Source: Lysobacter gummosus (GTDB lineage Bacteria; Pseudomonadota; Gammaproteobacteria; Xanthomonadales; Xanthomonadaceae). Taken from it: a stretch of 64,000 nucleotides of DNA. The DNA lies in the NCBI RefSeq assembly GCF_001442805.1, contig NZ_CP011131.1:3162001-3226000 (forward strand), read 5' to 3'. This document shows, one piece after another, positions 1 to 8,289 of the stretch (the first letter of the stretch is position 1; every line of letters begins with the position of its first letter). A model generated the notes under the pieces. That model saw nothing but the letters and a program-made list of their open reading frames with translations, had not been told where the DNA came from and ran no database searches. A program made the translations under genes and the position numbers.

Positions 1-344
1 GTGGACTGCGTGCCTACCGGTGCCTCCGGCACGTTGACGACTTCCTCGTCCACTTTCTTCGGCTCTTCGTTACCGGAGGTAGCGCTCTTGAGCAGGAAGA
101 ACGCGGCCGCCAGCAACAGCAGCACGATAGCGCCGAGGAACAGCAACGCCTTGCGGTTCAACCGCTGTACGTCGGCGCTCTTGAGCATGGGCGCGTTGGC
201 GTCCAGGTCCGGCGCGTCTGCCGCGCCGCCCTGCTGACCGTAGTAGGGATTGGCGCCGGCGTAGCCGTAGCTGCCGCCTTCCTGCGGAGTGCCGTTGTTT
301 CCTTCGGGCTGACCCGGCTGATTGGGAGGCATGTTCTGGCTCAT
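1..344 (-). CDS. virB10: VirB10, type IV secretion inner/outer membrane bridging subunit (N-terminal part only)
   Basis: VirB10 spans the cell envelope in type IV secretion systems and joins the VirB7/VirB9 outer-membrane ring to the inner-membrane complex. Only about the first 114 residues are in the window; the gene runs off the left edge. What is seen is a Gly/Pro/Asn-rich cytoplasmic leader (residues 1-60), one strong transmembrane helix at about residues 66-85, and the start of a Lys/Glu/Pro-rich periplasmic linker, which is the standard VirB10 N-terminal plan. The start ATG overlaps the virB9 stop codon (ATGA), as in a translationally coupled operon. The identification rests on topology and on its place after virB9, since the conserved C-terminal TrbI-like domain is missing here. 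Confidence 0.85.
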   Translation of the reverse strand, partial: MSQNMPPNQPGQPEGNNGTPQEGGSYGYAGANPYYGQQGGAADAPDLDANAPMLKSADVQRLNRKALLFLGAIVLLLLAAAFFLLKSATSGNEEPKKVDEEVVNVPEAPVGTQS

Positions 345-1114
345 TTCTGCTTCTTCCTGCGCAGACCGACGACGTTGTTGCCGTGACGGATGATCAAGTA
401 GGGGTACGTGCCGTGGACCACGATGGTGTTGCCCTCGACCGTGGTGTTGACGACGAAGTCTTCACCGCTTTCGCGCTCGCGTCCGAACACCGCCGGGAAG
501 TTGCCGGTCGGCAGGTTCTTGAGCCCGCTGATCTTGACGTAGGTGAACTGGCCGTCGTCGTACACGTTGCTGGGCACCAGCCAGGATTGCTTCTTGCGGC
601 TGGAGTATTGGTAGTCGAAGTTGTACAGGCGGTTCTTGTCGAGCCGCGTGTTCAACTCCGTCATCGGCTGGTCTTCTTCGCTGGCTTCCTTGGCCGCGGA
701 GAATTCGGTGCCGTTGGGGTACACGAACTTGATCTTGTACTGCACGCCGGCCTGCTTGGCCTGCTCGAGCACGCGCCAGTCGGTCGCCACCACCTTCAGT
801 TCCAGGATGTACGAGTGGGTCGTCGTCCGGATCATCATGTTGGTGTCGACGTCAACGTTCTTCGGCTTCAAGTAGAAGATGTTGTCGCGACGGCTCAGAT
901 CCCAACCGCTGCTGAAACCGGTGCTGTAGTCGAGGATGTTCTCGCTCGGACTCAGTTCGATCTGGGTGGTGATGCCCAGGCCGGTGCGCACTTGGTAGAT
1001 GCGGTTGGATTCGTACTCATATTCCTGCACCACCTGCGCTGAGGCAGGCAGGGCCAGACCGGAGACCGCCAACAAAAACAGGGCGATCAGACTGTGTTTA
1101 CGCAAGCAGTTCAT
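341..1114 (-). CDS. virB9: VirB9, outer-membrane core complex subunit of the type IV secretion system
   Basis: VirB9 forms the outer-membrane core ring with the lipoprotein VirB7 and the C-terminal part of VirB10. The protein is 257 residues, with a signal peptide of about 26 residues ending in ALPASA. The N-terminal domain has the family pattern NRIYQVRTGLGITTQIEL, and the C-terminal domain includes the segment WLVPSNVYDDGQFTYVKI, typical of the VirB9/CagX/TrbG family that binds VirB7. I chose the ATG at 1114 because it gives the signal peptide and overlaps the virB8 stop codon; the open frame continues upstream but only as a shadow of virB8. The order virB7-8-9-10 with 4-base overlaps indicates one operon. 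Confidence 0.93.
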   Translation of the reverse strand: MNCLRKHSLIALFLLAVSGLALPASAQVVQEYEYESNRIYQVRTGLGITTQIELSPSENILDYSTGFSSGWDLSRRDNIFYLKPKNVDVDTNMMIRTTTHSYILELKVVATDWRVLEQAKQAGVQYKIKFVYPNGTEFSAAKEASEEDQPMTELNTRLDKNRLYNFDYQYSSRKKQSWLVPSNVYDDGQFTYVKISGLKNLPTGNFPAVFGRERESGEDFVVNTTVEGNTIVVHGTYPYLIIRHGNNVVGLRRKKQK

Positions 1115-2163
1115 CGGGTGCTGACTCCATTCGCAGTACCGGTCGGTGCGGGTGCAGGTGCCGTCGGCGCGCCGGCCGGACTGGCGGGATTCGGGGCCGG
1201 CGCCACGCCGGGTTGCGGCGCGACGCCTGGCTGCGGCGCAACGCCTGGTTGCGGCGCGACACCGGGCTGTTGGGGTGGGACGGTGCCCGGCGGATACGCG
1301 GCCGGAGCCGGTGCCGCGCCCGGGATGGGCTGGCCGGTGGCCGGATCGATCGCCGGCGCGGCCGCAGCCGCAGCCGCAGCCGGGACGCCGCCCGCGGCGG
1401 GCGGCGAGCCGACCGGGAATTCCGGAGCGGCCGGCGGCGACGGCGCGTAATCGTTGTCCACGCGGTAGCTGGTGACCTGGAAGCCCAGCGGATTGAGGAC
1501 GCGATTGGTCTCGTCCATCTTCAGGTTGGACTTGTAGGTGTATTCGATCGCCGCGATCTTGCTGTCGATCGGAAGCTGGGTGCCGCTTTCCTTGTTGAAC
1601 AAGCTGCGCTGGAAGCGAACCGAAGCGGTCTTGACCGCGCTGTCGCCGGCGGCGGCATGCAACTGGATGCTGAGGATGCGCACGCGGATCGTCTTGCTCT
1701 TGCCGAACAAGGTGATGGGGTTCTGCGGGTTCGAGCCCAGGTACACGTTCTCGTAGGACTTGGTCACGTAGGGCGAGCCCATCGCGAACACCGTCGCCCA
1801 GTCGCGGTCGCCGATCTGCGAGTAATCGTAGGATTCGCGCGCCATCACGAAGTGCGAGATGTTGCTCTTGTTGATCGCCTCGCTGGAGGTGATGCTGTTC
1901 TCGCTGAAATCGTCGCGCAGCCGCGCGACCGTGACCGTACCGGTGTAGGCGTCCGCCATGACCAGGTACGGGACCTTTTCCTTCAAGGGCAGGAAGTAGA
2001 AATAGCCGCCTGCGAGGATCAGCGCCATCACGATGGACGTAAACGCGACGATCCATGCGCGCTTCTCGCTGCGCCGGGCCATATCGGCAACGGTGACCTC
2101 GAAGTTGGCCGCCTTGGCTATGGCGTTTTCCACCTGCGGAGTTACGTTCTTTTTTCCGAACAT
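1111..2163 (-). CDS. virB8: VirB8, inner-membrane assembly subunit, with a long Pro/Ala-rich periplasmic tail
   Basis: VirB8 is a bitopic inner-membrane protein that nucleates assembly of type IV secretion systems. The 350-residue product has a short cytoplasmic N-terminus, a transmembrane helix at about residues 36-58, and a periplasmic NTF2-like domain up to about residue 233 (for example VPYLVMADAYTG, ending near NPLGFQVTSYRVD). After that comes a tail of about 115 residues, almost only Pro, Ala, Gly and Val, containing four tandem PQPGVA hexapeptides encoded by 18-bp DNA repeats near 1205-1266. The core domain has the usual VirB8 length; the tail is extra. An Ala/Pro tail of this kind could be a flexible spacer in the periplasm (inference). 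The stop overlaps the virB9 start. Confidence 0.9.
   Translation of the reverse strand: MFGKKNVTPQVENAIAKAANFEVTVADMARRSEKRAWIVAFTSIVMALILAGGYFYFLPLKEKVPYLVMADAYTGTVTVARLRDDFSENSITSSEAINKSNISHFVMARESYDYSQIGDRDWATVFAMGSPYVTKSYENVYLGSNPQNPITLFGKSKTIRVRILSIQLHAAAGDSAVKTASVRFQRSLFNKESGTQLPIDSKIAAIEYTYKSNLKMDETNRVLNPLGFQVTSYRVDNDYAPSPPAAPEFPVGSPPAAGGVPAAAAAAAAPAIDPATGQPIPGAAPAPAAYPPGTVPPQQPGVAPQPGVAPQPGVAPQPGVAPAPNPASPAGAPTAPAPAPTGTANGVSTR
1205..1266. repeat. 18-bp tandem repeat inside virB8 (about 3.5 copies)
   Basis: On the plus strand the unit reads acgcctggttgcggcgcg with small variations; on the coding strand each copy encodes PQPGVA. The copies differ mainly at wobble positions, which suggests selection on the peptide or an old expansion. 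Confidence 0.8.
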
Positions 2164-2196
2164 CTATGCTGCATCCATATCGATGGAAATTCGCTG

Positions 2197-2228
2197 CGCA
2201 CCGATCGGATCCGGATCCGATCGGTGCG
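2197..2228. repeat. Perfect 32-bp palindrome between virB7 and virB8
   Basis: Two 16-base arms (cgcaccgatcggatcc and its exact reverse complement) meet with no spacer, centred at 2212/2213, in the 95-bp gap between the virB7 stop and the virB8 start. No T-run follows on either strand, so it is not a standard intrinsic terminator. As RNA it would form a very stable hairpin just upstream of virB8, either as a processing or attenuation element that sets VirB7 above the rest of the operon, or as a dyad binding site (inference). Confidence 0.85.
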
Positions 2229-2258
2229 ATGTCTTCGCCTGAGTGCGACGACGGCCGG

Positions 2259-2741
2259 TCAGGGCGTAGGCGCCGCGACGGTGGCGTGCGAGGAGGCGTC
2301 GGAGCCGCCGGAGGACGCAGACGGAGCGGCCGGCGCGGACACCGCCGAACGCACCACGATCTGGTCGCCTTCGCGGGCGATCAACACACCATGGCCGGCG
2401 TACGCGGTGTTCAACTGCGCGACCGCGTCCGGCAGGCTGGTGGTGTTGATCTGGGCCACGCCCTGATGCAGGGTGAAGTCCGAGTAATGCTGGTAATCCA
2501 GCTTCAGGTTCGAATCCTTCGCCCAGCGCGTCAGCATGTTCTTCAGCGTGCCGTCCATCGGCGACGGATAGAACACGTACGACTTGTGCAGCGGAATTTC
2601 GTCGGGCATCTCGGCGTAACGATTCACCGGTTTCCAACGGCCGCCGAAGTCGGGCGCCGGGCGAGTGGCGCAGCCCGTCAGCGCGACCGCCAGCAGAATC
2701 GCGGTCCACAGACGCGGGCTGATTGCAATTGAATTTCTCAC
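2259..2741 (-). CDS. virB7: VirB7 lipoprotein with C-terminal N0-like domain (Xanthomonas-type system)
   Basis: VirB7 is the lipoprotein of the outer-membrane core complex. The GTG at 2741 is preferred as start because GGGGA lies five bases upstream and it gives a clean lipoprotein signal (charged start, hydrophobic stretch, lipobox LTGC with Cys24); an ATG at 2756 is possible but has no better ribosome site. The 160-residue protein is far longer than the roughly 50-residue VirB7 of Agrobacterium. Residues of about 60-140 (NMLTRWAKDSNLKLDYQH, then DAVAQLNTAYAGHGV) look like the N0/secretin-type domain that marks VirB7 of the bacteria-killing Xanthomonas systems. A Ser/Ala-rich tail follows. 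It is the first gene of the operon seen here. Confidence 0.85.
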   Translation of the reverse strand: MRNSIAISPRLWTAILLAVALTGCATRPAPDFGGRWKPVNRYAEMPDEIPLHKSYVFYPSPMDGTLKNMLTRWAKDSNLKLDYQHYSDFTLHQGVAQINTTSLPDAVAQLNTAYAGHGVLIAREGDQIVVRSAVSAPAAPSASSGGSDASSHATVAAPTP

Positions 2742-3113
2742 GCTTTCCCCTGCCATAGGTTGATCTTGTGCGCGCAGTCGTCCGGACGGTGCCTTGGCGC
2801 CGGCCTATTCGGGCACAAGCGCATGGCACCGTGTTTGCGGTGTTATCGGAATTGAGGCGGCCAGACTAAGGCCGACCAAACTGAGACAAAGGACACGCTT
2901 CTTGCATGCGGGCGCATAACGTCTGCCCGCGCTGCATCAGGCGGCGACTGCATGACCGTGCCGGACGCACGGTTCACGATGATCGTTCTGTCCATGAACT
3001 CCCCCTACTGACGACGAACTCTTTCCGAGCGTTAGCGACACTCGTACCCAAAGAGTAGACCGAACCTGAAGCTTACGACAAGAGTGTATGAGATATCCAT
3101 CTCAAGAATGCAA
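2742..3113. other. Intergenic region upstream of the virB7 operon
   Basis: This stretch separates virB7 from the convergently placed end of the aminotransferase gene and must hold the virB7 promoter. I see no convincing reading frame, no tRNA and no strong promoter match. A small inverted repeat (gagat-atcc-atctc, near 3091-3104) sits just past the aminotransferase stop. Confidence 0.5.
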
Positions 3114-4262
3114 TTAAAGTGCGACCAACCTCTTGATAGCGGCGTCCAATGTGGCCCGATTCTTGGCGAAGCACAGCCGCGCCAATCGTTGTCCGTGCGG
3201 CGGCGACTCGTAGAACGGCGACAGCGGGATCGCCGCCACACCCTTGTCCACGGTCAGCCAGCGGCAGAACTCGGCATCGGCCAGATCGCTGACTTCGGAG
3301 TAGTCCACCAACTGGAAGTACCCGCCCGGCACCGGCAACGGCTTGAGCCGGGTGGTCAATAGTTGCTCGCGGAAACTATCGCGCTTGTCCTGATAGAACG
3401 CGCCGAGCCCCAGATAGTGCTCGGGCTCGGCCTCGATCATCTCCGCGAACGCCCACTGTGCCGGGGCGAAACTGCAGAAACTATTGTACTGATGGACCTT
3501 GCGCAGTTCGGCCGACAAAGCGGCCGGTGCGATGCAGTACCCAATTTTCCAGCCCGTGCAGTGATAGGTCTTGCCGAAGCTGGACACCACGAAGGCACGC
3601 TCGCGCAGCTGCGGATAGCGCAGCACCGACTCGTGGCGGCGGCCGTCGAAGACGATGTGCTCGTAGACCTCGTCGGACAACAGCCAGATGCCGGTGTCGT
3701 GCAGCAGTTCGCCGAGCCGGGCGATGTCGTCGGCATCGAACATGGCGCCGGACGGGTTGTGCGGCGAATTGATCATCAGCATGCGGGTCTTGGGCGTCAC
3801 CGCCGCGCGCACCCGATCCCAATCCACGGCGAAAGTGCGCGGATCCAGCGGCACGTGCACGGCGACGCCGCCGGCCAGATCGATCGCCGGCTCGTAACTG
3901 TCGTAACAAGGATCGAGCACGATCACTTCTTCGCCCGGACGCACGACCGCATGAATCGCGTCAAATATCGCTTCACTGGCGCCAGACACCACGGTGATGT
4001 CGCTGTCGGCGTCGGGGCGGTAGCCGTAGCAGGCCTCGGTCTTCGCCGCGATGGCCTGGCGCAACGCCGGGATGCCGGTCATCGGCGCGTACTGATTCTT
4101 GCCCTCGCGCATGGCGCGGTTGAGGGCCTCGATCAGGCGCTCGGGGACATCGAAATCCGGGAAGCCCTGGCCGAGGTTCACGGCCTGGTGCTCGAGTGCG
4201 AGCTGCGACATCACGGTGAAAATGGTGGTGCCGACTTTCGGCAGCTTGGTGGCTAGCGTCAT
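3114..4262 (-). CDS. ybdL: PLP-dependent aminotransferase, methionine aminotransferase (YbdL) type
   Basis: A fold-type I aminotransferase of 382 residues, closest in pattern to E. coli YbdL and kynurenine aminotransferases, which transaminate methionine and aromatic amino acids with 2-oxo acids. Visible features are the N-terminal NLGQGFPDFDVPE motif, the substrate-loop NQYAPMTGIPALR, the cofactor-binding NSPHNPSGAMF and SDEVYEHIVFD, and the PLP lysine in SSFGKTYHCTGWKIGY near residue 230. Length is normal. It is monocistronic; the start ATG has no strong ribosome site but fits the family N-terminus. Substrate preference cannot be read from the sequence, so the methionine assignment is by family. 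Confidence 0.85.
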   Translation of the reverse strand: MTLATKLPKVGTTIFTVMSQLALEHQAVNLGQGFPDFDVPERLIEALNRAMREGKNQYAPMTGIPALRQAIAAKTEACYGYRPDADSDITVVSGASEAIFDAIHAVVRPGEEVIVLDPCYDSYEPAIDLAGGVAVHVPLDPRTFAVDWDRVRAAVTPKTRMLMINSPHNPSGAMFDADDIARLGELLHDTGIWLLSDEVYEHIVFDGRRHESVLRYPQLRERAFVVSSFGKTYHCTGWKIGYCIAPAALSAELRKVHQYNSFCSFAPAQWAFAEMIEAEPEHYLGLGAFYQDKRDSFREQLLTTRLKPLPVPGGYFQLVDYSEVSDLADAEFCRWLTVDKGVAAIPLSPFYESPPHGQRLARLCFAKNRATLDAAIKRLVAL

Positions 4263-4354
4263 GAGCTGGAAACGGGAGGCCTGCGAGGAGGCCGAGTGTA
4301 CGGAATGTGGGTTGCGGTTCGTTAGACCGGCCGCGGCGGCGGCGATGACGCCCG

Positions 4355-4370
4355 GACATATCCATATGTC
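4355..4370. repeat. AT-rich palindrome gacatat-cc-atatgtc followed by gccgc
   Basis: A perfect 7-base inverted repeat in the region between the divergent aminotransferase and DUF3293 genes. A similar site (acatatatatgt, then gtcgccc) occurs at 4966-4977 on the other side of the DUF3293 gene. Confidence 0.5.
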
Positions 4371-4473
4371 GCCGCAACGGTGGACAGACCGGCCGCTCAG
4401 GGTTCAGCGTCGGCACGACGCCCGCTCGTCGGCGCCGTTTGCACTGCCGCAATCGTCCCGGGAGACTGCTGAC

Positions 4474-4947
4474 ATGCGCCAATTGCAGGTCGTCGATGCC
4501 GCCGAACTCGCGCTCGCCTACGCCGCGGCAGAATACGCGGTAGCCCTGGACGGCGACGCGTTGCCGCTGCGGGTCGGCCGTCCGGCGCGGGATCTGGAAG
4601 CTTACTGGCCGGCCGCGCGCTATGTGTTCGTGAGCGCCTGGAACCCGGCCTCGCAGCCGCATTCCGACAGCGCCAACCAGACCGCCGACGAGCGCCTGGT
4701 CGCGCGCCTGGTCGCCGCGGGCGTGCAGCGCCACGCCGCCTGGGCCCAGGACCAGACCGGCCAATGGCGCGAACCGGGCTGGCTGCTGGCCGATCTCGAC
4801 GATGCCCTCGCCAACGCCCTGGCCCGAGACTTCGGCCAGGCCGGCGTACTGGCCTGGCGACGCGGCGAACCGGTGCGGCTGCGGATGCTGATCGCGCGGC
4901 CGCCGGACGCGGAGTCGGCGGAACATACCGATTGGGTCGAGGACTGA
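4474..4947 (+). CDS. DUF3293 domain-containing protein
   Basis: A soluble protein of 157 residues without signal peptide or membrane segment. The sequence fits the DUF3293 family (WPAARYVFVSAWNP, then a Ser/Asn/Asp stretch and an acidic C-terminus), small proteins of unknown function found in many Proteobacteria. The start ATG at 4474 has GGGAGA nine bases upstream. It lies between a divergent aminotransferase and the ccm operon and shows no link to either. No function can be proposed from sequence. Confidence 0.75.
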   Translation: MRQLQVVDAAELALAYAAAEYAVALDGDALPLRVGRPARDLEAYWPAARYVFVSAWNPASQPHSDSANQTADERLVARLVAAGVQRHAAWAQDQTGQWREPGWLLADLDDALANALARDFGQAGVLAWRRGEPVRLRMLIARPPDAESAEHTDWVED

Positions 4948-4965
4948 CCAGCCGCCGCGGCCCGT

Positions 4966-4977
4966 ACATATATATGT
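4966..4977. repeat. AT-rich palindrome acatatatatgt
   Basis: A perfect 12-base palindrome in the gap before ccmA, followed by gtcgcccg, resembling the site at 4355-4370. It could be a regulator-binding dyad (inference). Confidence 0.45.
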
Positions 4978-5104
4978 GTCGCCCGCCCGGCGGCCGCCCC
5001 GATCACCCCCGCCGGTCCGCCGCGACGCCCCGCCACGGTTATGGGCCCGGCGACTCGCATAAAATGCCGGTCCCGCGGCCCCGTCGGCCGTATGTCCCTG
5101 ACTG

Positions 5105-5745
<641 letters not shown>

Positions 5746-5749
<4 letters not shown>

Positions 5750-6474
5750 ACACGCAGATCAAGTCGTTCGCGCAAACGCCCAGCGACGGCGCGGCCATGC
5801 CCGGCCTGATCGGCTCGGCCCGCGCCCTGCTCGCGCGCGACCTGCGCCTGCTCTGGCGCCGCCGCGGCGACGCGCTGCAGCCGGCGCTCTTCGCGCTGCT
5901 GATGGTGGTGCTGTTCGCGCTGGCCCTGGGCGGCGAGAAACAGGCCTTGTCCCGGGTCGCGGCCGGGGTGCTGTGGCTGGCCTCGCTGCTGGCCGGGCTG
6001 TTGTCGCTGGACACCTTGTTCCGCGGCGATGCCGAAGACGGTTCGCTGGAGCAATGGATGCTGGCGCCGGTGCCGCTGGGCTGGCTGGTCGCGGTGCGCA
6101 CCTTCATGCACTGGGCTACCACCGCGCTGCCGTTGCTGATCGCGACCCCGTTCCTGGGCGAACTGCTATACCTGCCGCACGAGCAACTGCCGGTGCTGCT
6201 GGCCTCGCTGGCGCTGGGCACGCCGCTGCTGAGCCTGCTCGGCGCGGTGGTCGCGGCGCTGACGGTCGGGATGCGGCGCTCTGGTATCCTGGTCGCCTTG
6301 TTGGCGCTTCCGTTGTACGTTCCAGTGCTGGTGTTCGGTGCAGGCAGCGTGGCCCGCTCGGCCCAGGGACTGGACCCGGTCGGCGCCCTGTTGCTGCTGG
6401 CCGCCGGTCTGGTGGTAGCGCTGCTGTTGGCTCCGCTGGCGGCGGCGGCGGCGATTCGCATCGCGCTGAACTGA
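5746..6474 (+). CDS. ccmB: CcmB, membrane subunit of the CcmABCD complex
   Basis: A 242-residue integral membrane protein with six predicted hydrophobic segments and a cytoplasmic N-terminus; it is the permease-like partner of CcmA. The family features [24 protein letters not shown] at the N-terminal part and [16 protein letters not shown] in the first loop are seen as separate blocks. Start ATG overlaps the ccmA stop. The upstream 24 residues are a short polar extension compared with E. coli CcmB. Confidence 0.94.
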
Positions 6475-6596
6475 CGGCGCGGTTGCACAGTCGGAACTCA
6501 ATGCGATCGAACCCGCGCGGCAGCCCGGCTGGCGCGCTCCAACCGTCCAGGCCGCCCAGCGACCCAGATGCCGAACACCTTCGAACGAACCACTGA

Positions 6597-7373
6597 ATGA
6601 ATCCACTCGTCCGCTGGTTCCACAAACTCGGCTCGCCGCCTTACTTCGAACGCTTCGCCGCGCGTTGGGCGGTGTGGGGCTACGCGCTGGGCCTGCTGGT
6701 CATGGCCTGGGGCCTGTACGGCGCCCTGTTCCAGGTGCCGGCCGATTACCAGCAAAAGGACAGCTTCCGCATCATCTACATCCATGTGCCCAGCGCCTGG
6801 ATGAGCATGGCGGTGTTCGGGCTGATGGCGCTGTACGCCGCGATCGCGCTGATCTGGCGGATCAAGCTGTGCGAAATCCTGGCCATGGCCTGCGCGCCGA
6901 TCGGCGCCGGCTTCACCCTGATCACCCTCGCCACCGGTTCGATCTGGGGCAAGCCGATGTGGGGCACGTGGTGGGACTGGGACCCGCGCCTGACCACCGA
7001 ACTGATCCTGCTGTTCCTGTACCTGGGCGTGATCGGCCTGTATCACGCCATCGACGACCGCCGCGCCGCGGCGCGCGCGGCCGGGCTGCTGGCCATCGTC
7101 GGCGTCGCCCTGTTGCCGGTGATCCGGTATTCGGTGGTGTGGTGGAACTCGCTGCACCAGGGCCAGACCATCAGCCTGTTCGGCAAATCGACGATGGACC
7201 CGAGCATGCTGGCGCCGCTGATCTGGATGATCGTCGGCACCAAGCTGTGGTTCATCGGCGCGCTGCTGACGCGCGCGCGCGCCGACAATCTGCGCCGCGA
7301 ACAGGGCAAGGCCTGGGTGGCCGAACTCGCCGGCGTCCCGCAGGCCCGATCCAGCACGCAGGACGCGCGGTGA
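6597..7373 (+). CDS. ccmC: CcmC, heme-binding transfer protein to CcmE
   Basis: CcmC binds heme and catalyses its covalent attachment to CcmE. The 258-residue protein has six membrane helices and the periplasmic tryptophan-rich WWD motif (GTWWDWDPRLT) flanked by conserved histidines (IYIHVPSAW and the SLHQGQT segment). A gap of 122 bp without clear signals separates it from ccmB. The stop overlaps the ccmD start (TGATG). Confidence 0.95.
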   Translation: MNPLVRWFHKLGSPPYFERFAARWAVWGYALGLLVMAWGLYGALFQVPADYQQKDSFRIIYIHVPSAWMSMAVFGLMALYAAIALIWRIKLCEILAMACAPIGAGFTLITLATGSIWGKPMWGTWWDWDPRLTTELILLFLYLGVIGLYHAIDDRRAAARAAGLLAIVGVALLPVIRYSVVWWNSLHQGQTISLFGKSTMDPSMLAPLIWMIVGTKLWFIGALLTRARADNLRREQGKAWVAELAGVPQARSSTQDAR

Positions 7374-7537
7374 TGGAATACCGGAACTACATCATTGCCG
7401 CCTACGCGGTCTTCGCCATCGTGCTGGGCTGGGATTTCCTCGCCAGCCGGCTGCAGATCCGCCGCGAGTTGCGCAACGCGCGCCAGCGCGCGGCACGCGG
7501 CGCGGCGCGCAGCACCAACAGTGACCTGAGCCGATGA
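7373..7537 (+). CDS. ccmD: CcmD, small membrane subunit of the CcmABCD complex
   Basis: A 54-residue protein with a single transmembrane helix ([17 protein letters not shown]) followed by a basic cytoplasmic tail ([13 protein letters not shown]), the standard CcmD layout. CcmD is needed to release holo-CcmE from CcmC. It overlaps ccmC by one base and ccmE by four, and lies between them as in other system I operons. Confidence 0.9.
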   Translation: MEYRNYIIAAYAVFAIVLGWDFLASRLQIRRELRNARQRAARGAARSTNSDLSR

Positions 7538-8001
7538 ATCCAACCCGCCGCCGCCGTCTGCTCTGGGTGCTCGGCCTGGTCGCCGCCGCCGGCATCGCGA
7601 CCGCGCTGGTCGCCACCGCCTTGCAGCGCAATGTCGCCTATCTGTACACGCCGGCCGAAATCCTGCGCGGCGAAGCCGGCGAACGCGCGCGTTTCCGCCT
7701 CGGCGGCATGGTCGCGGCCGGTTCGTTCCAGCGCGCGCCCGGTTCGATGGACGCCAGCTTCCGCGTCACCGACGGCGACGCCGAACTGCCGGTGAAGTAC
7801 ACCGGCATCCTGCCGGATCTGTTCCGCGAGAAGCAGGCCGTGGTCGCCACCGGGCGCATGCAGGGCGATACGTTCGTCGCGGAGGAAATCCTCGCCAAGC
7901 ACGACGAGACCTATATGCCGAAGGAAGTCGCGGACAAGATGGGGCAGGCGCATAAGAAGCATGATGTCGCCGCGCCTGGCGGCGCGGAGGCGGCTCGTTG
8001 A
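7534..8001 (+). CDS. ccmE: CcmE, periplasmic heme chaperone
   Basis: CcmE carries heme covalently on a histidine and passes it to CcmF for ligation. The 155-residue protein has a basic N-terminus ([13 protein letters not shown]), one membrane anchor at about residues 8-28, an OB-fold domain with FRLGGMV and [15 protein letters not shown], and the heme-binding His in [10 protein letters not shown]. The C-terminus is a flexible Lys/His/Ala tail. Start overlaps ccmD. Confidence 0.96.
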   Translation: MNPTRRRRLLWVLGLVAAAGIATALVATALQRNVAYLYTPAEILRGEAGERARFRLGGMVAAGSFQRAPGSMDASFRVTDGDAELPVKYTGILPDLFREKQAVVATGRMQGDTFVAEEILAKHDETYMPKEVADKMGQAHKKHDVAAPGGAEAAR

Positions 8002-8020
8002 TTTCTGTCGGTCTTGGAGT

Positions 8021-8262
8021 AAAGACAAATCCCCCCTGCCCTCCGGCCCGCAGGCATAGCCTGCGTGCGTTCAGTGCCGCGCGAACCTGCGGTTCGCAAG
8101 CAGCGGCCCTTCACCCTTTTTCAAAGAGGGGAACAGCAGGGGATGGTGCCGGTAACGTACTGACGTCGATGACGCGGCCGAACGGCGGCGTCGAAATTTT
8201 TTCGCCGAAGCCCGCTTGTCTTCCCCCTTTGCAAAAGGGGAACCGAGGGGGATTCGCTCTTC
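8021..8262. repeat. Palindromic repeat element, family A copy 1
   Basis: This element fills the gap between ccmE and ccmF. It begins with aaagacaaatcccccc and ends with gggggattcgctctt, so the ends are inverted copies of each other, with internal inverted parts (ccctttttcaaag, then cccctttgcaaaag). The inner block gcaggcatagcctgcgtg with gcgaacctgcggttcgc also occurs in copies 3 and 4. Inserted without breaking either ccm gene. Confidence 0.8.
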
Positions 8263-8289
8263 GCTCCACCCGCGACAAGGCGACCGGAC

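Noticed and set aside
341..2056. Long frame that could be read as a 571-residue VirB9
   Set aside because: Only the part from 1114 matches VirB9 and has the signal peptide; the upstream part overlaps virB8 out of frame.
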